The notes under the pieces were generated by a model. That model made no database searches, was not told the origin of the DNA, and was given only the letters and a program-made list of their open reading frames with translations. DNA of 64,000 nt, from the NCBI GenBank assembly GCA_040754375.1, contig JBFMCT010000004.1, positions 62,001 through 126,000 of the forward strand. The letters are read 5' to 3'. Below, piece after piece: positions 26,232-34,198 of this stretch (the first letter of the stretch is position 1; every line of letters starts with the position of its first letter). The translations under genes were made by a program, and so were the position numbers. The DNA is from Actinomycetota bacterium (GTDB taxonomy: Bacteria; Actinomycetota; Acidimicrobiia; Acidimicrobiales; AC-14).

Positions 26232-26753
26232 TCACGTGGTCATGCCGCGGGGTGGGACCGGAGGCTCTTCCCAACGATCCGGCGGCGGCACTGCCCTGAC
26301 GCCCCCAAGTTCGGGTCTTCGCCAGAACAGGCACAAGACTTCCCCCGCTGGCCGGGCTGCCGAAGGAGCGACCAACCCGTCCCAGCCTTCCCGGAACAAC
26401 TGCTCGCCGACGTCCTGGTACGGGGCCCATGTGAGCGAGTCTGGTGTGGGCAGCGCGAGCCCATGCTCGGCCAACCGCTCGGCGGTGGAAAGGTCGGCGA
26501 CTTCGATGTCCACGTCGAAACGCCAAAGGTGGCGGAGGTCGGCCTTCAGTGGCGGGATCCCCCACTCCGCTAGGTACCGGTACCACTCGGCACGAACTGT
26601 GTCCTCCGACTCGGCGAGGTAGAAGCCCCCGATGACTCGTCCGCGCTGCCACCTTCCGTCCGCGTGATCGGCGGGCGTAGCCAGCGGTGACCGGTCGGTC
26701 CGGGCGTGGCGGAGCCAGGTTCCCGCCAACCGTCGCCGTTCTGGGGAGGCCAC
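26232..26753 (-). CDS. RES-domain toxin (putative NAD+ phosphorylase/hydrolase)
   Basis: 173 residues. The layout fits RES toxins, named for invariant Arg, Glu and Ser. WLRHAR near residue 14 supplies Arg. DGRWQRGRVIGGFYLAESEDTVRAEWYRYL (32-61) gives the GRW-x-G-Y-A-E block with the Glu in RAEW. GLVAPSAARP near 127 gives Ser. Characterised members (MbcT, ParT, Xre-RES) destroy NAD+ or modify enzymes. The gene begins GTG at 26753, 16 bases after the stop of an Xre/MbcA-like antitoxin gene, the usual antitoxin-first order. GC content is lower than in the flanking genes, suggesting transfer. Activity is inferred from family membership. Confidence 0.8.
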   Translation of the reverse strand: MASPERRRLAGTWLRHARTDRSPLATPADHADGRWQRGRVIGGFYLAESEDTVRAEWYRYLAEWGIPPLKADLRHLWRFDVDIEVADLSTAERLAEHGLALPTPDSLTWAPYQDVGEQLFREGWDGLVAPSAARPAGEVLCLFWRRPELGGVRAVPPPDRWEEPPVPPRGMTT

Positions 26754-26769
26754 TCGGAGCCGCTAACAG

Positions 26770-28029
26770 CTATGACGCGACCGGGGACTCGAGGCCGGCC
26801 ACCATCCGGCTGATCTTCCTGTAGTCACCGCGAGCGAGCAGGTCGAGCGGCTTCTGGTCCCCGAGCACCCGAAGCGGCTTGCGCAGCCAGAGCGGTATGA
26901 AGTCGGCGTCGATGACATCGGCGAGGCGCTCGACTATCCCGGAGAGCTCGTTGAGGCGAGCGGTCTCGATGCCCGCCGGCTCCTCGTCGTCGCGCAGCCA
27001 GGCACGTACTGTTTCAACAGCCACGCCCGTCGCCTGTGCCACGTCGAGGTCCGTCAGCCTTCCTGCTTCGATGACATGCTGAACAACCTCGGCGAACGGC
27101 GATGCCGTGTCATGGTGCTCGAGTTCGAACAAGTGGTTGAGCCGGCAGACCTCTTCGTTGCCTCTCAGCAACCGGACGCGGGCTCGCACGACGGAACCCA
27201 AACGGCCGGTCCGGACTCCGCCGTCGATCGAAGGCGCGTCCACCACGAACTCGTTCCGGCTCACCAGCCCTTCGAGCACGTACCGTGACCCGATCCCGGT
27301 ACGGCCTTCCGGCGGGCGGCCCCACTCCGGCTCGACGGGCCCGACGACCGTGTGTTGGGCACCTGCTGGAGCGCTGGTGATGCGCACCAGTCCTCGTGGG
27401 AAGACGGAGACCTCGCACCGCAGACCTTGCGCGTTCTCGACCGCTTCGGGGACGGCAGCGGCGATGACGACCTCGTGGACGATCGTCGCGTCACGCTTGA
27501 GCAACTCGTCGCTGAGGCGGCTGATCAGCCGCAGGTTGCTGGCGGGGATGCTGAGAGACTTGACCAGCCCCGCTTCTGAGGGAGGGCGGAGCATTGAGGG
27601 CACCCGAGGGCCGTTCAGGTCCTGCGCCTCGCGGATGACGGTTCGCGCGTCCGTCTCGGAGGTGGCGGACTGGCTAATCATGTCCTCCATGATCGGGAGC
27701 GCACCCGGCCGGGCAACCACGTGAGCGAGGCCCTTTGCTTCGCTGTGCCCCGGCAGCGGGGTCCAGATCAGCGAGAAAGGTTCGTTCTTGCCGGGGCTAC
27801 CGACATTGATCCGTACTGCCGAAGCCGTGACATGGAGGTCCTGGCCGGTTTCGAGGTACGCCTCGGTTGACATCACTGTGTACCCGGAGGACACGACCGC
27901 CTCGGGGAAGACGACGACCTCGGCTGGGGCGAAGAAACCCCCTCGCATCTGGACCGACGGGCACAGGCTTACCAGCGCGTGGGGCGTGAGCGGAGTCGGC
28001 CAGACGTAGAGGGTCTCCTTGTCACCCAT
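26770..28029 (-). CDS. Xre/MbcA/ParS-type antitoxin fused to a large unknown N-terminal domain
   Basis: 419 residues from ATG at 28029 (an in-frame TTG at 28068 would add 13). The last ~95 residues are a complete antitoxin module: helix-turn-helix LTDLDVAQATGVAVETVRAW (325-344), then the DUF2384-like toxin-binding part, IVERLADVID and PLWLRKPLRVLGDQKPLDLL (378-396). RES antitoxins are usually only 110-160 residues. Residues 1-320 match nothing I recognise: mixed alpha/beta sequence with few Cys, no signal peptide, no membrane segment, and a beta-rich middle (VRITSAPAGAQHTVVGPVEPEW). It precedes the RES gene. The N-terminal part may sense a trigger or control the toxin; this is inference. Confidence 0.78.
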   Translation of the reverse strand: MGDKETLYVWPTPLTPHALVSLCPSVQMRGGFFAPAEVVVFPEAVVSSGYTVMSTEAYLETGQDLHVTASAVRINVGSPGKNEPFSLIWTPLPGHSEAKGLAHVVARPGALPIMEDMISQSATSETDARTVIREAQDLNGPRVPSMLRPPSEAGLVKSLSIPASNLRLISRLSDELLKRDATIVHEVVIAAAVPEAVENAQGLRCEVSVFPRGLVRITSAPAGAQHTVVGPVEPEWGRPPEGRTGIGSRYVLEGLVSRNEFVVDAPSIDGGVRTGRLGSVVRARVRLLRGNEEVCRLNHLFELEHHDTASPFAEVVQHVIEAGRLTDLDVAQATGVAVETVRAWLRDDEEPAGIETARLNELSGIVERLADVIDADFIPLWLRKPLRVLGDQKPLDLLARGDYRKISRMVAGLESPVAS

Positions 28030-28310
28030 CAGCGCACCACCGCCCGTTCGCAAGACGTGCCAGACCAACCCGGCTGGGCCCGACGCAATCTAGTGCCTCC
28101 ACGGTCAAAGTTTGCCTCGCTTCTCGCCCTACTTCCGGTTGGTCCTGGGCAGCTCATCTGTGGCGAACAGCCGTTTGGGTCAAGCGAGGAACGAGGCAAG
28201 CCTCTCCTGATGAGGCACGAGCCGCGAGTCATTGCCCACGAAGGCCCAGAGTACCGCCCAGTCAGTGATCGCGGACCGGGCCCGGGCCGGGCGCCTACCA
28301 TTCCCGGCCG
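28030..28310. other. Intergenic region upstream of the toxin-antitoxin locus
   Basis: About 280 bases of comparatively low GC between the divergent antitoxin gene and the small HTH gene. It contains TTGCCTC (28112-28118) and its complement GAGGCAA (28193-28199), and a short palindrome GAGGC-AA-GCCTC (28193-28204). Xre-type antitoxins bind inverted repeats at their own promoter, so these are operator candidates. No reading frame with coding character is visible. Confidence 0.5.
28296..28301 (+). promoter_or_regulatory. -10 element for the gene at 28311
   Basis: TACCAT lies 9 bases before ATG 28311. Confidence 0.45.
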
Positions 28311-28589
28311 ATGGACGACGAAGACGCGGCGACGCCCGACCCCGACGCACCCGACGAGATCCTGCTCGGGCTGACCAGCCTCATCGACCAGGCCAAGGAC
28401 CCGGCAGGTTCACCCACGGCCCGCATCCAGGCCTTGATCGCGTCCAAGGCCTACATGGAGGGCCTGACCCGCCGGTTGGTCAACGAGGCGCGCGAGCAGG
28501 GGGTCACATGGGAGGACCTGGCCGTGATCTTCGGCACCAGCCCGGTCAACGCCAAGGCCCGCTACGGGGACTACAACGACTACGACTGA
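28311..28589 (+). CDS. Small protein with helix-turn-helix-like C-terminus
   Basis: 92 residues. An acidic N-terminus (DDEDAATPDPDAPDE) leads to a helical region LLGLTSLIDQAKDP and then RLVNEAREQGVTWEDLAVIFGTSPVNAKARYG. The latter resembles the sigma-region-4/HTH pattern GxTWxxIAxxLGxSxxxAxxRF found in small actinobacterial proteins. It could bind DNA or act as a small regulator. ATG start with a TANNNT box 9 bases upstream. It is divergent from the toxin-antitoxin locus; its higher GC argues that it belongs to the core genome. Confidence 0.7.
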   Translation: MDDEDAATPDPDAPDEILLGLTSLIDQAKDPAGSPTARIQALIASKAYMEGLTRRLVNEAREQGVTWEDLAVIFGTSPVNAKARYGDYNDYD

Positions 28590-28628
28590 GCGCGGCAGGG
28601 GCGCCGGCGTCGGGCCCGGGCGCCGCCC

Positions 28629-30464
28629 TCACTCCTCGAAGCGGCCCCCGAGGTGGCGGGCCAGGAACTTCTCGGCCACCGCGTAGAACTTCAGCCGGTT
28701 CTCGGGCTTGGCGAAGCCGTGGCCCTCGTCGGGGAACAGCATGTACTCGTGGTCGATGCCCTTCTCGGTGAGGGCGGCCACGATCTGTTCGGCCTCGGCC
28801 TGCTTGACCCGGGGGTCGTTGGCCCCTTGGGCGATGAGCAGGGGGATGCGGATGTCGCCCGCCTTCGACAGCGGGGACCGTTCCCACAAGAGGTCGGGCT
28901 CGGTCTCGGGGTTGCCCACCCGGGTGTGGAACTGGGCGATCATGGGCGCCCAGTAGGGCGGGATCGACCCGATCAGGGTGGCCAGGTTGGACGGCCCCAC
29001 GATGTCGACCGCGCAGCGGAACAGGTCGGGGGTGAACGCCGCACCCACGAGGGCCGCGTACCCGCCGTAGGACCCGCCGTAGATGGCCACCCGATCGGGG
29101 TCGGCGTGGCCCTGCTCGACCACCCAGGCCACGGCGTCGACGAGGTCGTCGTGCATCTTGGCGCCCCACTCCCGGTCGCCGGCGCTGACGAACGACTTGC
29201 CGTAGCCCGTGGAACCCCGGTAGTTGACCTGGACACACAGGTAGCCCCGGTTGGCCAGCCACTGGGCCTCGCCGTCGTACCCCCACGAGTCGCGCGCCCA
29301 CGGGCCGCCGTGCACGTTGAGCACGGCCGGCAGGCCCGAACGCTCCTCGCCCGGGGGGAAGGTCATGTAGCCGTGGATCTCCAGGCCGTCGCGGGCCGTG
29401 AACGTGAACGGCTCCATCTTGGCCAGCGTGTACTGGCCCAGCGCGGGCTGGTGCTCGAAGAGGAAGGTGGCCTTCTTGGCCTCGCGGTCGTAGGCGTGGT
29501 AGCGGACGGGCCCGTCGTCGTTCATGTGCGCCACCAGCCAGGTCCGGTCGGCGTCGTCCTCGTTGAGCAGGCTCAGGTCGCCGTCCTCCAGGGCCTCCAA
29601 GATGGCGATGTCCTCGGCGATGGAGGGGTCGAGCACCTGGTGCTCCACCCGGTCGCGCAGGAACGAGATCATCTGCGGCTCGCGGCTCTCGTGGTGCAGC
29701 TTCACGCCCGACACGTCGTACTGGGGGTCCTCGGCCACCACCTCGGCCTCGCCCGTGGCCGCGTCGATGCGCACGAACCGCCCGGTGTTGGCGTCCACCG
29801 AGCTGATGGCCCAGATGCCCTTGCCGTCGGCCGTGTAGGTGATGGGGAAGGTCGACAGCGCGTCCTCCTGGCCGACCTGGAACAGCAGGCGCCACTCGTC
29901 CTCGGGGGTGTCGCGCACGAGCACGGACAGGCCCCCGTCGGGCTGGGGGGCGACCCCGCCCCGCACCTGGAGCTGGGCGTCGATCACGAACCCGATGAAG
30001 CCGGGGTTCTCGACGATCTTGTCGAGCTCCCCGGTGCGCAGGTCGAGGTGGTAGACGTCGTGCAGCTCGGGGTTGTCGCGGTTGAGCCCCACCAGGATCT
30101 CGTGGGGGTAGTGGCGGTCGACCTCCTCGATGCGGGCTTGCACCCCGTCGAACGGGGTCAGGTCGGCGATGTCGCCCGAGTCGAGGTCGACGCTGTAGAG
30201 GCGCCAGTTCTCGTCGCCCCCCTTGTCCTGGATGTAGAGCAGGTGGCGGTTGTCGTGTGCCCAGAAGTAGCTGCGGATGCCCCGGTCGCGGTCGTTGGTG
30301 ACCGGTTCGGCCTCGTCCATCTGCCCGACGGGCGACACCCAGACGTTGAGCACGCCTTCGTCGGGGGCGATCCAGGCGAGGCGGAGGCCGTCGGGGGAGA
30401 TGCGGGGGCTGGTGCGCTCGGGGTTGCCGAACAGCACCTGGCGGGGGACGAGAGGGACGTTCAT
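28629..30464 (-). CDS. S9-family prolyl oligopeptidase-like peptidase
   Basis: 611 residues. The N-terminal half is a beta-propeller with TolB-like repeats (SPRISPDGLRLAWIAPDEG). The C-terminal half is an alpha/beta-hydrolase with nucleophile motif YGGSYGGYAALVG (Ser near 463), acid in AQGANDPRV (near 545) and His in FPDEGHGFAKP (near 583), a complete triad. The closest subgroup is acylaminoacyl-peptidase/dipeptidyl-peptidase-like S9C. There is no signal peptide, so it acts on peptides in the cytosol. ATG at 30464 matches the family N-terminus. Confidence 0.92.
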   Translation of the reverse strand: MNVPLVPRQVLFGNPERTSPRISPDGLRLAWIAPDEGVLNVWVSPVGQMDEAEPVTNDRDRGIRSYFWAHDNRHLLYIQDKGGDENWRLYSVDLDSGDIADLTPFDGVQARIEEVDRHYPHEILVGLNRDNPELHDVYHLDLRTGELDKIVENPGFIGFVIDAQLQVRGGVAPQPDGGLSVLVRDTPEDEWRLLFQVGQEDALSTFPITYTADGKGIWAISSVDANTGRFVRIDAATGEAEVVAEDPQYDVSGVKLHHESREPQMISFLRDRVEHQVLDPSIAEDIAILEALEDGDLSLLNEDDADRTWLVAHMNDDGPVRYHAYDREAKKATFLFEHQPALGQYTLAKMEPFTFTARDGLEIHGYMTFPPGEERSGLPAVLNVHGGPWARDSWGYDGEAQWLANRGYLCVQVNYRGSTGYGKSFVSAGDREWGAKMHDDLVDAVAWVVEQGHADPDRVAIYGGSYGGYAALVGAAFTPDLFRCAVDIVGPSNLATLIGSIPPYWAPMIAQFHTRVGNPETEPDLLWERSPLSKAGDIRIPLLIAQGANDPRVKQAEAEQIVAALTEKGIDHEYMLFPDEGHGFAKPENRLKFYAVAEKFLARHLGGRFEE

Positions 30465-30469
30465 GGCCG

Positions 30470-30475
30470 TACAGT
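30470..30475 (+). promoter_or_regulatory. -10 element for the methyltransferase gene
   Basis: TACAGT is 6 bases before GTG 30482 and selects that codon over ATG 30485 for a leaderless start. Confidence 0.5.
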
Positions 30476-30481
30476 CTCGCG

Positions 30482-31084
30482 GTGATGGACCAGTCGCCGC
30501 GCAGCCGGTGGTCAGCCGAGGCCCAGGGCCGGGCCTCGACCTACGACGACCGCTGGTCGGACCTGGCCGCCCAGGGCGAGAACGTCCACGGCGAGGCCGA
30601 CTTCGTGGCCTCCCTGGGCGGCCGGTCGGTGCTCGACGCCGGGTGTGGCACGGGCCGGGTGGCCATCGAACTGGCCCGGCGGGGCTTCGACGTAGTGGGC
30701 GTCGACCTCGACCCCGCCATGCTCGACAAGGCCCGGGCCAAGGCCCCGGCGCTGGACTGGGCCCAGGCCGACCTGGCCACTGTCGAGCTGGGCCGGCGCT
30801 TCGACACCGTGGTGTTGGCCGGCAACGTGATGATCTTCGTGGCCCCAGGCACCGAGGCCCAGGTGGTGGCTGCCCTGGCCCGCCATCTCGAGCCCGGTGG
30901 AGCCCTGGTGGCCGGCTTCCAGCTGGAGCCCGGTCGCCTCGACCTGGCGACCTACGACCGGTGCGCGGCCGTGGCCGGCCTGGCGCTGGTCGAGCGGTGG
31001 GCCACGTGGTACCGCCAGCCCTACGCGGGCGGGGACTATGCCGTGTCCGTCCACCGGTCCGGGGCCGGTCCCGGCGGCCGGTGA
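30482..31084 (+). CDS. Class I SAM-dependent methyltransferase
   Basis: 200 residues. Motif I VLDAGCGTGRVAIELARRG near 57-75 and the acidic post-motif VVGVDLDPAMLDKARAKAP are textbook class I. Motif II/III regions FDTVVLAGNVMIFV and LEPGGALVAGFQL follow. It looks like a small-molecule methyltransferase of the Methyltransf_25 type; the substrate is unknown. Its stop overlaps the GTG of a glycosyltransferase gene (GTGA), so the two may act on the same molecule. Confidence 0.88.
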   Translation: MMDQSPRSRWSAEAQGRASTYDDRWSDLAAQGENVHGEADFVASLGGRSVLDAGCGTGRVAIELARRGFDVVGVDLDPAMLDKARAKAPALDWAQADLATVELGRRFDTVVLAGNVMIFVAPGTEAQVVAALARHLEPGGALVAGFQLEPGRLDLATYDRCAAVAGLALVERWATWYRQPYAGGDYAVSVHRSGAGPGGR

Positions 31085-32220
31085 ACGCAGGCCGCCGGCG
31101 GCTGCTCTACGTCGTCAACGTCGACTGGTTCTTCGTCTCCCATCGCCTGCCCTTGGCGGTGGCCGCTCGAGAGCGCGGGTTCGAAGTGTGGGTGGCGGCC
31201 AAGGACACCGGCTTTCGGGCCAAGATCGAGAGCCGGGGCATGCACTTCGTCCCCCTCTCGATGAGCAGGGCCAGCCTCAACCCACTGCGGGAGGTGGTGC
31301 CCCTCGTGCAGGTGGTGCGGGCCTACCTGGCGGTGAAGCCCGACATCGCCCACCACGTGAGCCTCAAGTCGATCCTGTACGGGTCGCTGGCCGCCCGCCT
31401 CGTGCGCCGGACCAAGGTGGTCAACGCCGTGGCCGGCCAGGGCGGGTTGGCCGTGGGTGGAGGGTCGCGGTCGTCAAGGGTGGCAGCCCGGGCGGCGGCC
31501 CGTGCGGTCGCCGTCGTCATGCGGGGCCGCCAAGCTCTGGCCATCTTCCAGAACGTTGACGACCGCCGGCAGTTCGTCGAGTCCTACGGCTTCCCGCCCG
31601 ACCGGGCGCACGTGATCCCTGGCTCGGGGGTGGATTGCGAGCTCTTCAGGCCGTCGGCCCTGCCCGACGGCCCTCCCGTGGTGGTGATGGCCGGCCGGTT
31701 GCTTTGGCCCAAGGGGGTCGGGGAGTTCGTCGAGGCGGCCCGCACGGTTCGCAGGCGCCACCCCGGGGCCCGCTTCGTGCTCGTCGGCGCGCCCGACGAG
31801 GACTCTTCGTTCAGCGTGAGCCGCGACCAGTTGGAGAGCTGGGCCGAGGCCGGCGACGTGGAGTGGTGGGGTGTGCGCGACGACATGCCCTCGGTGCTGA
31901 GGGAGGCCACCGTGGTCGTGCTCCCCACGTACTACGGCGAGGGTGTGCCCAAGGTCCTGCTGGAAGCGGCCGCCTCGGCCCGCCCGATCGTCACGACTGA
32001 CACGCCCGGGTGCCGCGACGTCGTGCAGCACGGCGTGACGGGACTGCTGGTGGGGGCCCGCGACCCACAAGCGCTGGCCCAGGCTGTGGGCGACCTTCTG
32101 GCCGACCGGGCCCAGTGTGCGGACATGGGGGAGCGGGGCCGGGCCCTGGTCGAGGGAGAGTTCAGGGTCGAGCAGGTGGTGGACCGCACCCTCGACCTCT
32201 ACTACGACCTGCTTCGCTGA
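31081..32220 (+). CDS. Glycosyltransferase family 4 (GT-B)
   Basis: 379 residues. The N-terminal Rossmann domain opens RRLLYVVNVDWFFVSHRLPLAVAARERGFEVWVAA. The C-terminal nucleotide-sugar domain contains VVMAGRLLWPKGVGEFVEAA, ARFVLVG and the EX7E motif EGVPKVLLE near residue 286, typical of retaining GT4 enzymes. The N-terminus resembles the family working on N-acetylated sugars in capsule or lipid-linked oligosaccharide synthesis (for example PglA-like). The GTG start overlaps the methyltransferase stop. No polymerase, flippase or other glycan genes are in the window. Confidence 0.9.
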   Translation: MNAGRRRLLYVVNVDWFFVSHRLPLAVAARERGFEVWVAAKDTGFRAKIESRGMHFVPLSMSRASLNPLREVVPLVQVVRAYLAVKPDIAHHVSLKSILYGSLAARLVRRTKVVNAVAGQGGLAVGGGSRSSRVAARAAARAVAVVMRGRQALAIFQNVDDRRQFVESYGFPPDRAHVIPGSGVDCELFRPSALPDGPPVVVMAGRLLWPKGVGEFVEAARTVRRRHPGARFVLVGAPDEDSSFSVSRDQLESWAEAGDVEWWGVRDDMPSVLREATVVVLPTYYGEGVPKVLLEAAASARPIVTTDTPGCRDVVQHGVTGLLVGARDPQALAQAVGDLLADRAQCADMGERGRALVEGEFRVEQVVDRTLDLYYDLLR

Positions 32221-32228
32221 GACCGGCG

Positions 32229-33260
32229 TCAGCGCCGCACGGTCTCGAAGATGGGGGCCGCCGCCCCTCCCCGGCTCTCGCTGGTGGCCAGGAGCGCTTG
32301 GCCGTCGAGCCGGTAGGCCACGGCCTCGCCCTGGGGCCGGAGCCCGAGGTCGACGGGCTGGGGGGAGGCCGACCAGACGGCGTCGAACGAGGAGGCCCCG
32401 GCCGGGAGCGTCAGCTCGACTCCCTCCAGGTAGGTCGACAGCGCCACCCGCGTCCCGTCGGGGGAGATGTCGCCCCCGGTGACCAGCGTGAACAGGTCGC
32501 CCCCGCTGATGCCCAGGGTCGCCACCCTCTCCAGGGTCGTGGTCCCGGTGGTCGACAAAGGCGCCCGGGCGACATAGACGTTGGGCCCGGCCTCCTTGGA
32601 GACGATGTAGAGGTCGCCGGTGGTGGGGTGGACCATGAGGGCCTCGGCGTCGCGCGGCCCGTCGGGATAGCGGAGGCGGATGGCCTCGGCCGCCTCGGTG
32701 GGCAAGGGGGCCGAACCACCAGCCGGGGGCGGGCCGTCGCCCACAGCCGGCTCGGGCACCCGGTAGACGGTCATCTGGGCCTGGTCGGCCAGGTTGTCGC
32801 CGATGTCGCCGATGTACAGGTAGTCGGTCCCCGCCACCGGGCCCGGGCCGACGGCCATGTCCTCCCAGTCCCGCGCCGCCGCCCCTGTCACCCGCCACGT
32901 GCCGCACGGTTCGCCCGAGGGGGCCAGGCAGTAGATGAAAGGCCCGTCCCCCGAGTCGTTGTGCGTCCACAGCCGCCCGGGGTTGCGGCGGGAGGCGGCC
33001 AGCCCGCTGCTCTCGTCGACCTCGGGAGCCAGCGTGCCCAGGCGAACGGGCGGGAGCCACCCTGCGCCCTGGCCTCTGTTGGCCGTCTCCGCCGTCGGGT
33101 CAGCAGCAGGGGGACGGTCCCCGCCCGTCCCCGCCGGGCGCGAGCAGGCGGCCAGGGCGACCAGCACGGCGGCCAGCGCCGCGACCCGTACGGCCGAGGC
33201 CAGCCGGTCCGCCCGACGCCGGGGGCCGGCCCCGGGCCGATCACCTGTGGGCCGGGGCAC
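32229..33260 (-). CDS. Predicted lipoprotein with beta-propeller-like domain
   Basis: 343 residues. After an arginine-rich n-region (PRPTGDRPGAGPRRRADR), a hydrophobic segment ends in the lipobox LAAC (Cys near 39), so the protein is likely lipid-anchored outside the membrane. The mature part has repeats of propeller type (SSGLAASRRNPGRLWTHNDSGD, DWEDMAVGPGP, YIGDIGDN, ISPDGTRVALSTY) seen in secreted phytase/SdiA-regulated-like propellers. No catalytic site is evident. GTG start with TAGCCT six bases upstream. It is convergent with the glycosyltransferase gene. Confidence 0.78.
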   Translation of the reverse strand: MPRPTGDRPGAGPRRRADRLASAVRVAALAAVLVALAACSRPAGTGGDRPPAADPTAETANRGQGAGWLPPVRLGTLAPEVDESSGLAASRRNPGRLWTHNDSGDGPFIYCLAPSGEPCGTWRVTGAAARDWEDMAVGPGPVAGTDYLYIGDIGDNLADQAQMTVYRVPEPAVGDGPPPAGGSAPLPTEAAEAIRLRYPDGPRDAEALMVHPTTGDLYIVSKEAGPNVYVARAPLSTTGTTTLERVATLGISGGDLFTLVTGGDISPDGTRVALSTYLEGVELTLPAGASSFDAVWSASPQPVDLGLRPQGEAVAYRLDGQALLATSESRGGAAAPIFETVRR

Positions 33261-33266
33261 GGGCGC

Positions 33267-33272
33267 AGGCTA
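33267..33272 (-). promoter_or_regulatory. -10 element for the lipoprotein gene
   Basis: On the minus strand TAGCCT precedes GTG 33260 by 6 bases. Confidence 0.5.
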
Positions 33273-33355
33273 CCGGGGGCCCCCAGGGGGTGGTGTTCGC
33301 CTCGGCGCGGTGAGCCGAAGGGCACCAGGCCCCTCGGGCCCGCGGGCAGCGGAAC

Positions 33356-33361
33356 TACGGT
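33356..33361 (+). promoter_or_regulatory. -10 element for dapD
   Basis: TACGGT lies 9 bases before ATG 33371, leaving at most a few bases of leader. Confidence 0.45.
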
Positions 33362-33370
33362 TGGCCCCCG

Positions 33371-34198
33371 ATGGCTGACATCCAGGCACAGATCGAGCAA
33401 CTGTGGGAACGGAGAGCCGAGCTCGGGCCCGGCGACGGCGACGCCGTCGCCACCGTCCACAAGGTGATCCGCCGGCTCGACCGGGGCGAGGTGCGAGCCG
33501 CCGACTACGACCCCGTGACCGACCAGGTCACGGTCAACGTCTGGGTCAAGCAGGCGATCCTGCTCCTGTTCCGGGTGTCGGCCATGGAGACCGTCGAACT
33601 GGGGCCGTTCGAGTTCGCCGACCGCATCCCCCTCAAGCACGGCTTCGAGGAGGCGGGCGTGCGGGTCGTGCCTGGGGCGTCGGCCCGCTGGGGGTCACAC
33701 CTGGAGCGAGGTGTCGTGATGATGCCTAGCTACGTCAACATCGGCGCCCGGGTGGGGGCCAACACCATGGTCGATACCTGGGCCACCGTGGGCTCGTGCG
33801 CCCAGGTGGGGGCCAACGTCCACCTGTCGGGCGGGGTGGGCATCGGCGGCGTGCTGGAGCCCCCCCAGGCCGCCCCCGTGATCATCGGCGACGACTGCCT
33901 CATCGGCAGCCGCTGCATGATCACCCAGGGGGCCAGGGTGGGCGACGGCTGCGTGCTGGCCGAAGGCGTGATCCTCAACCCCGGCATCCCGGTGATCGAC
34001 GCCCAGACGGGCGAGCAGCTCAGCCGGGGGGTCGTGCCGCCCTGGTCGGTGGTCGTGCAGGCCTCGCGGCGGCGGGAGTTCCCGGGCGGGGAGTTCGGGC
34101 TGCCGTGCGCGCTCGTCATCCGCCGGCTCCAAGAAGGCGAGCGCCACGACAAGGGCAAGCTGGAGGACATCCTGCGCGAGCACGGGGTGGGCACCTGA
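33371..34198 (+). CDS. dapD: 2,3,4,5-tetrahydropyridine-2,6-dicarboxylate N-succinyltransferase
   Basis: 275 residues, the length of the E. coli enzyme rather than the longer M. tuberculosis type (about 317). It succinylates tetrahydrodipicolinate in diaminopimelate synthesis. The left-handed beta-helix hexapeptide repeats are clear from about residue 115 (MPSYVNIGARVGANTMVDTW, GSCAQVGANVHLSGGVGIGG, VLEPPQAAPVIIGDDCLIGS). LKHGFEEAGVRVVPGA is conserved. ATG start near a -10 element. The stop overlaps the probable CTG start of dapE. Confidence 0.95.
   Translation: MADIQAQIEQLWERRAELGPGDGDAVATVHKVIRRLDRGEVRAADYDPVTDQVTVNVWVKQAILLLFRVSAMETVELGPFEFADRIPLKHGFEEAGVRVVPGASARWGSHLERGVVMMPSYVNIGARVGANTMVDTWATVGSCAQVGANVHLSGGVGIGGVLEPPQAAPVIIGDDCLIGSRCMITQGARVGDGCVLAEGVILNPGIPVIDAQTGEQLSRGVVPPWSVVVQASRRREFPGGEFGLPCALVIRRLQEGERHDKGKLEDILREHGVGT

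Noticed and set aside
31081-32220. Start of a polysaccharide or O-antigen gene cluster
   Set aside because: Only one glycosyltransferase and a methyltransferase are present, flanked by unrelated housekeeping genes.
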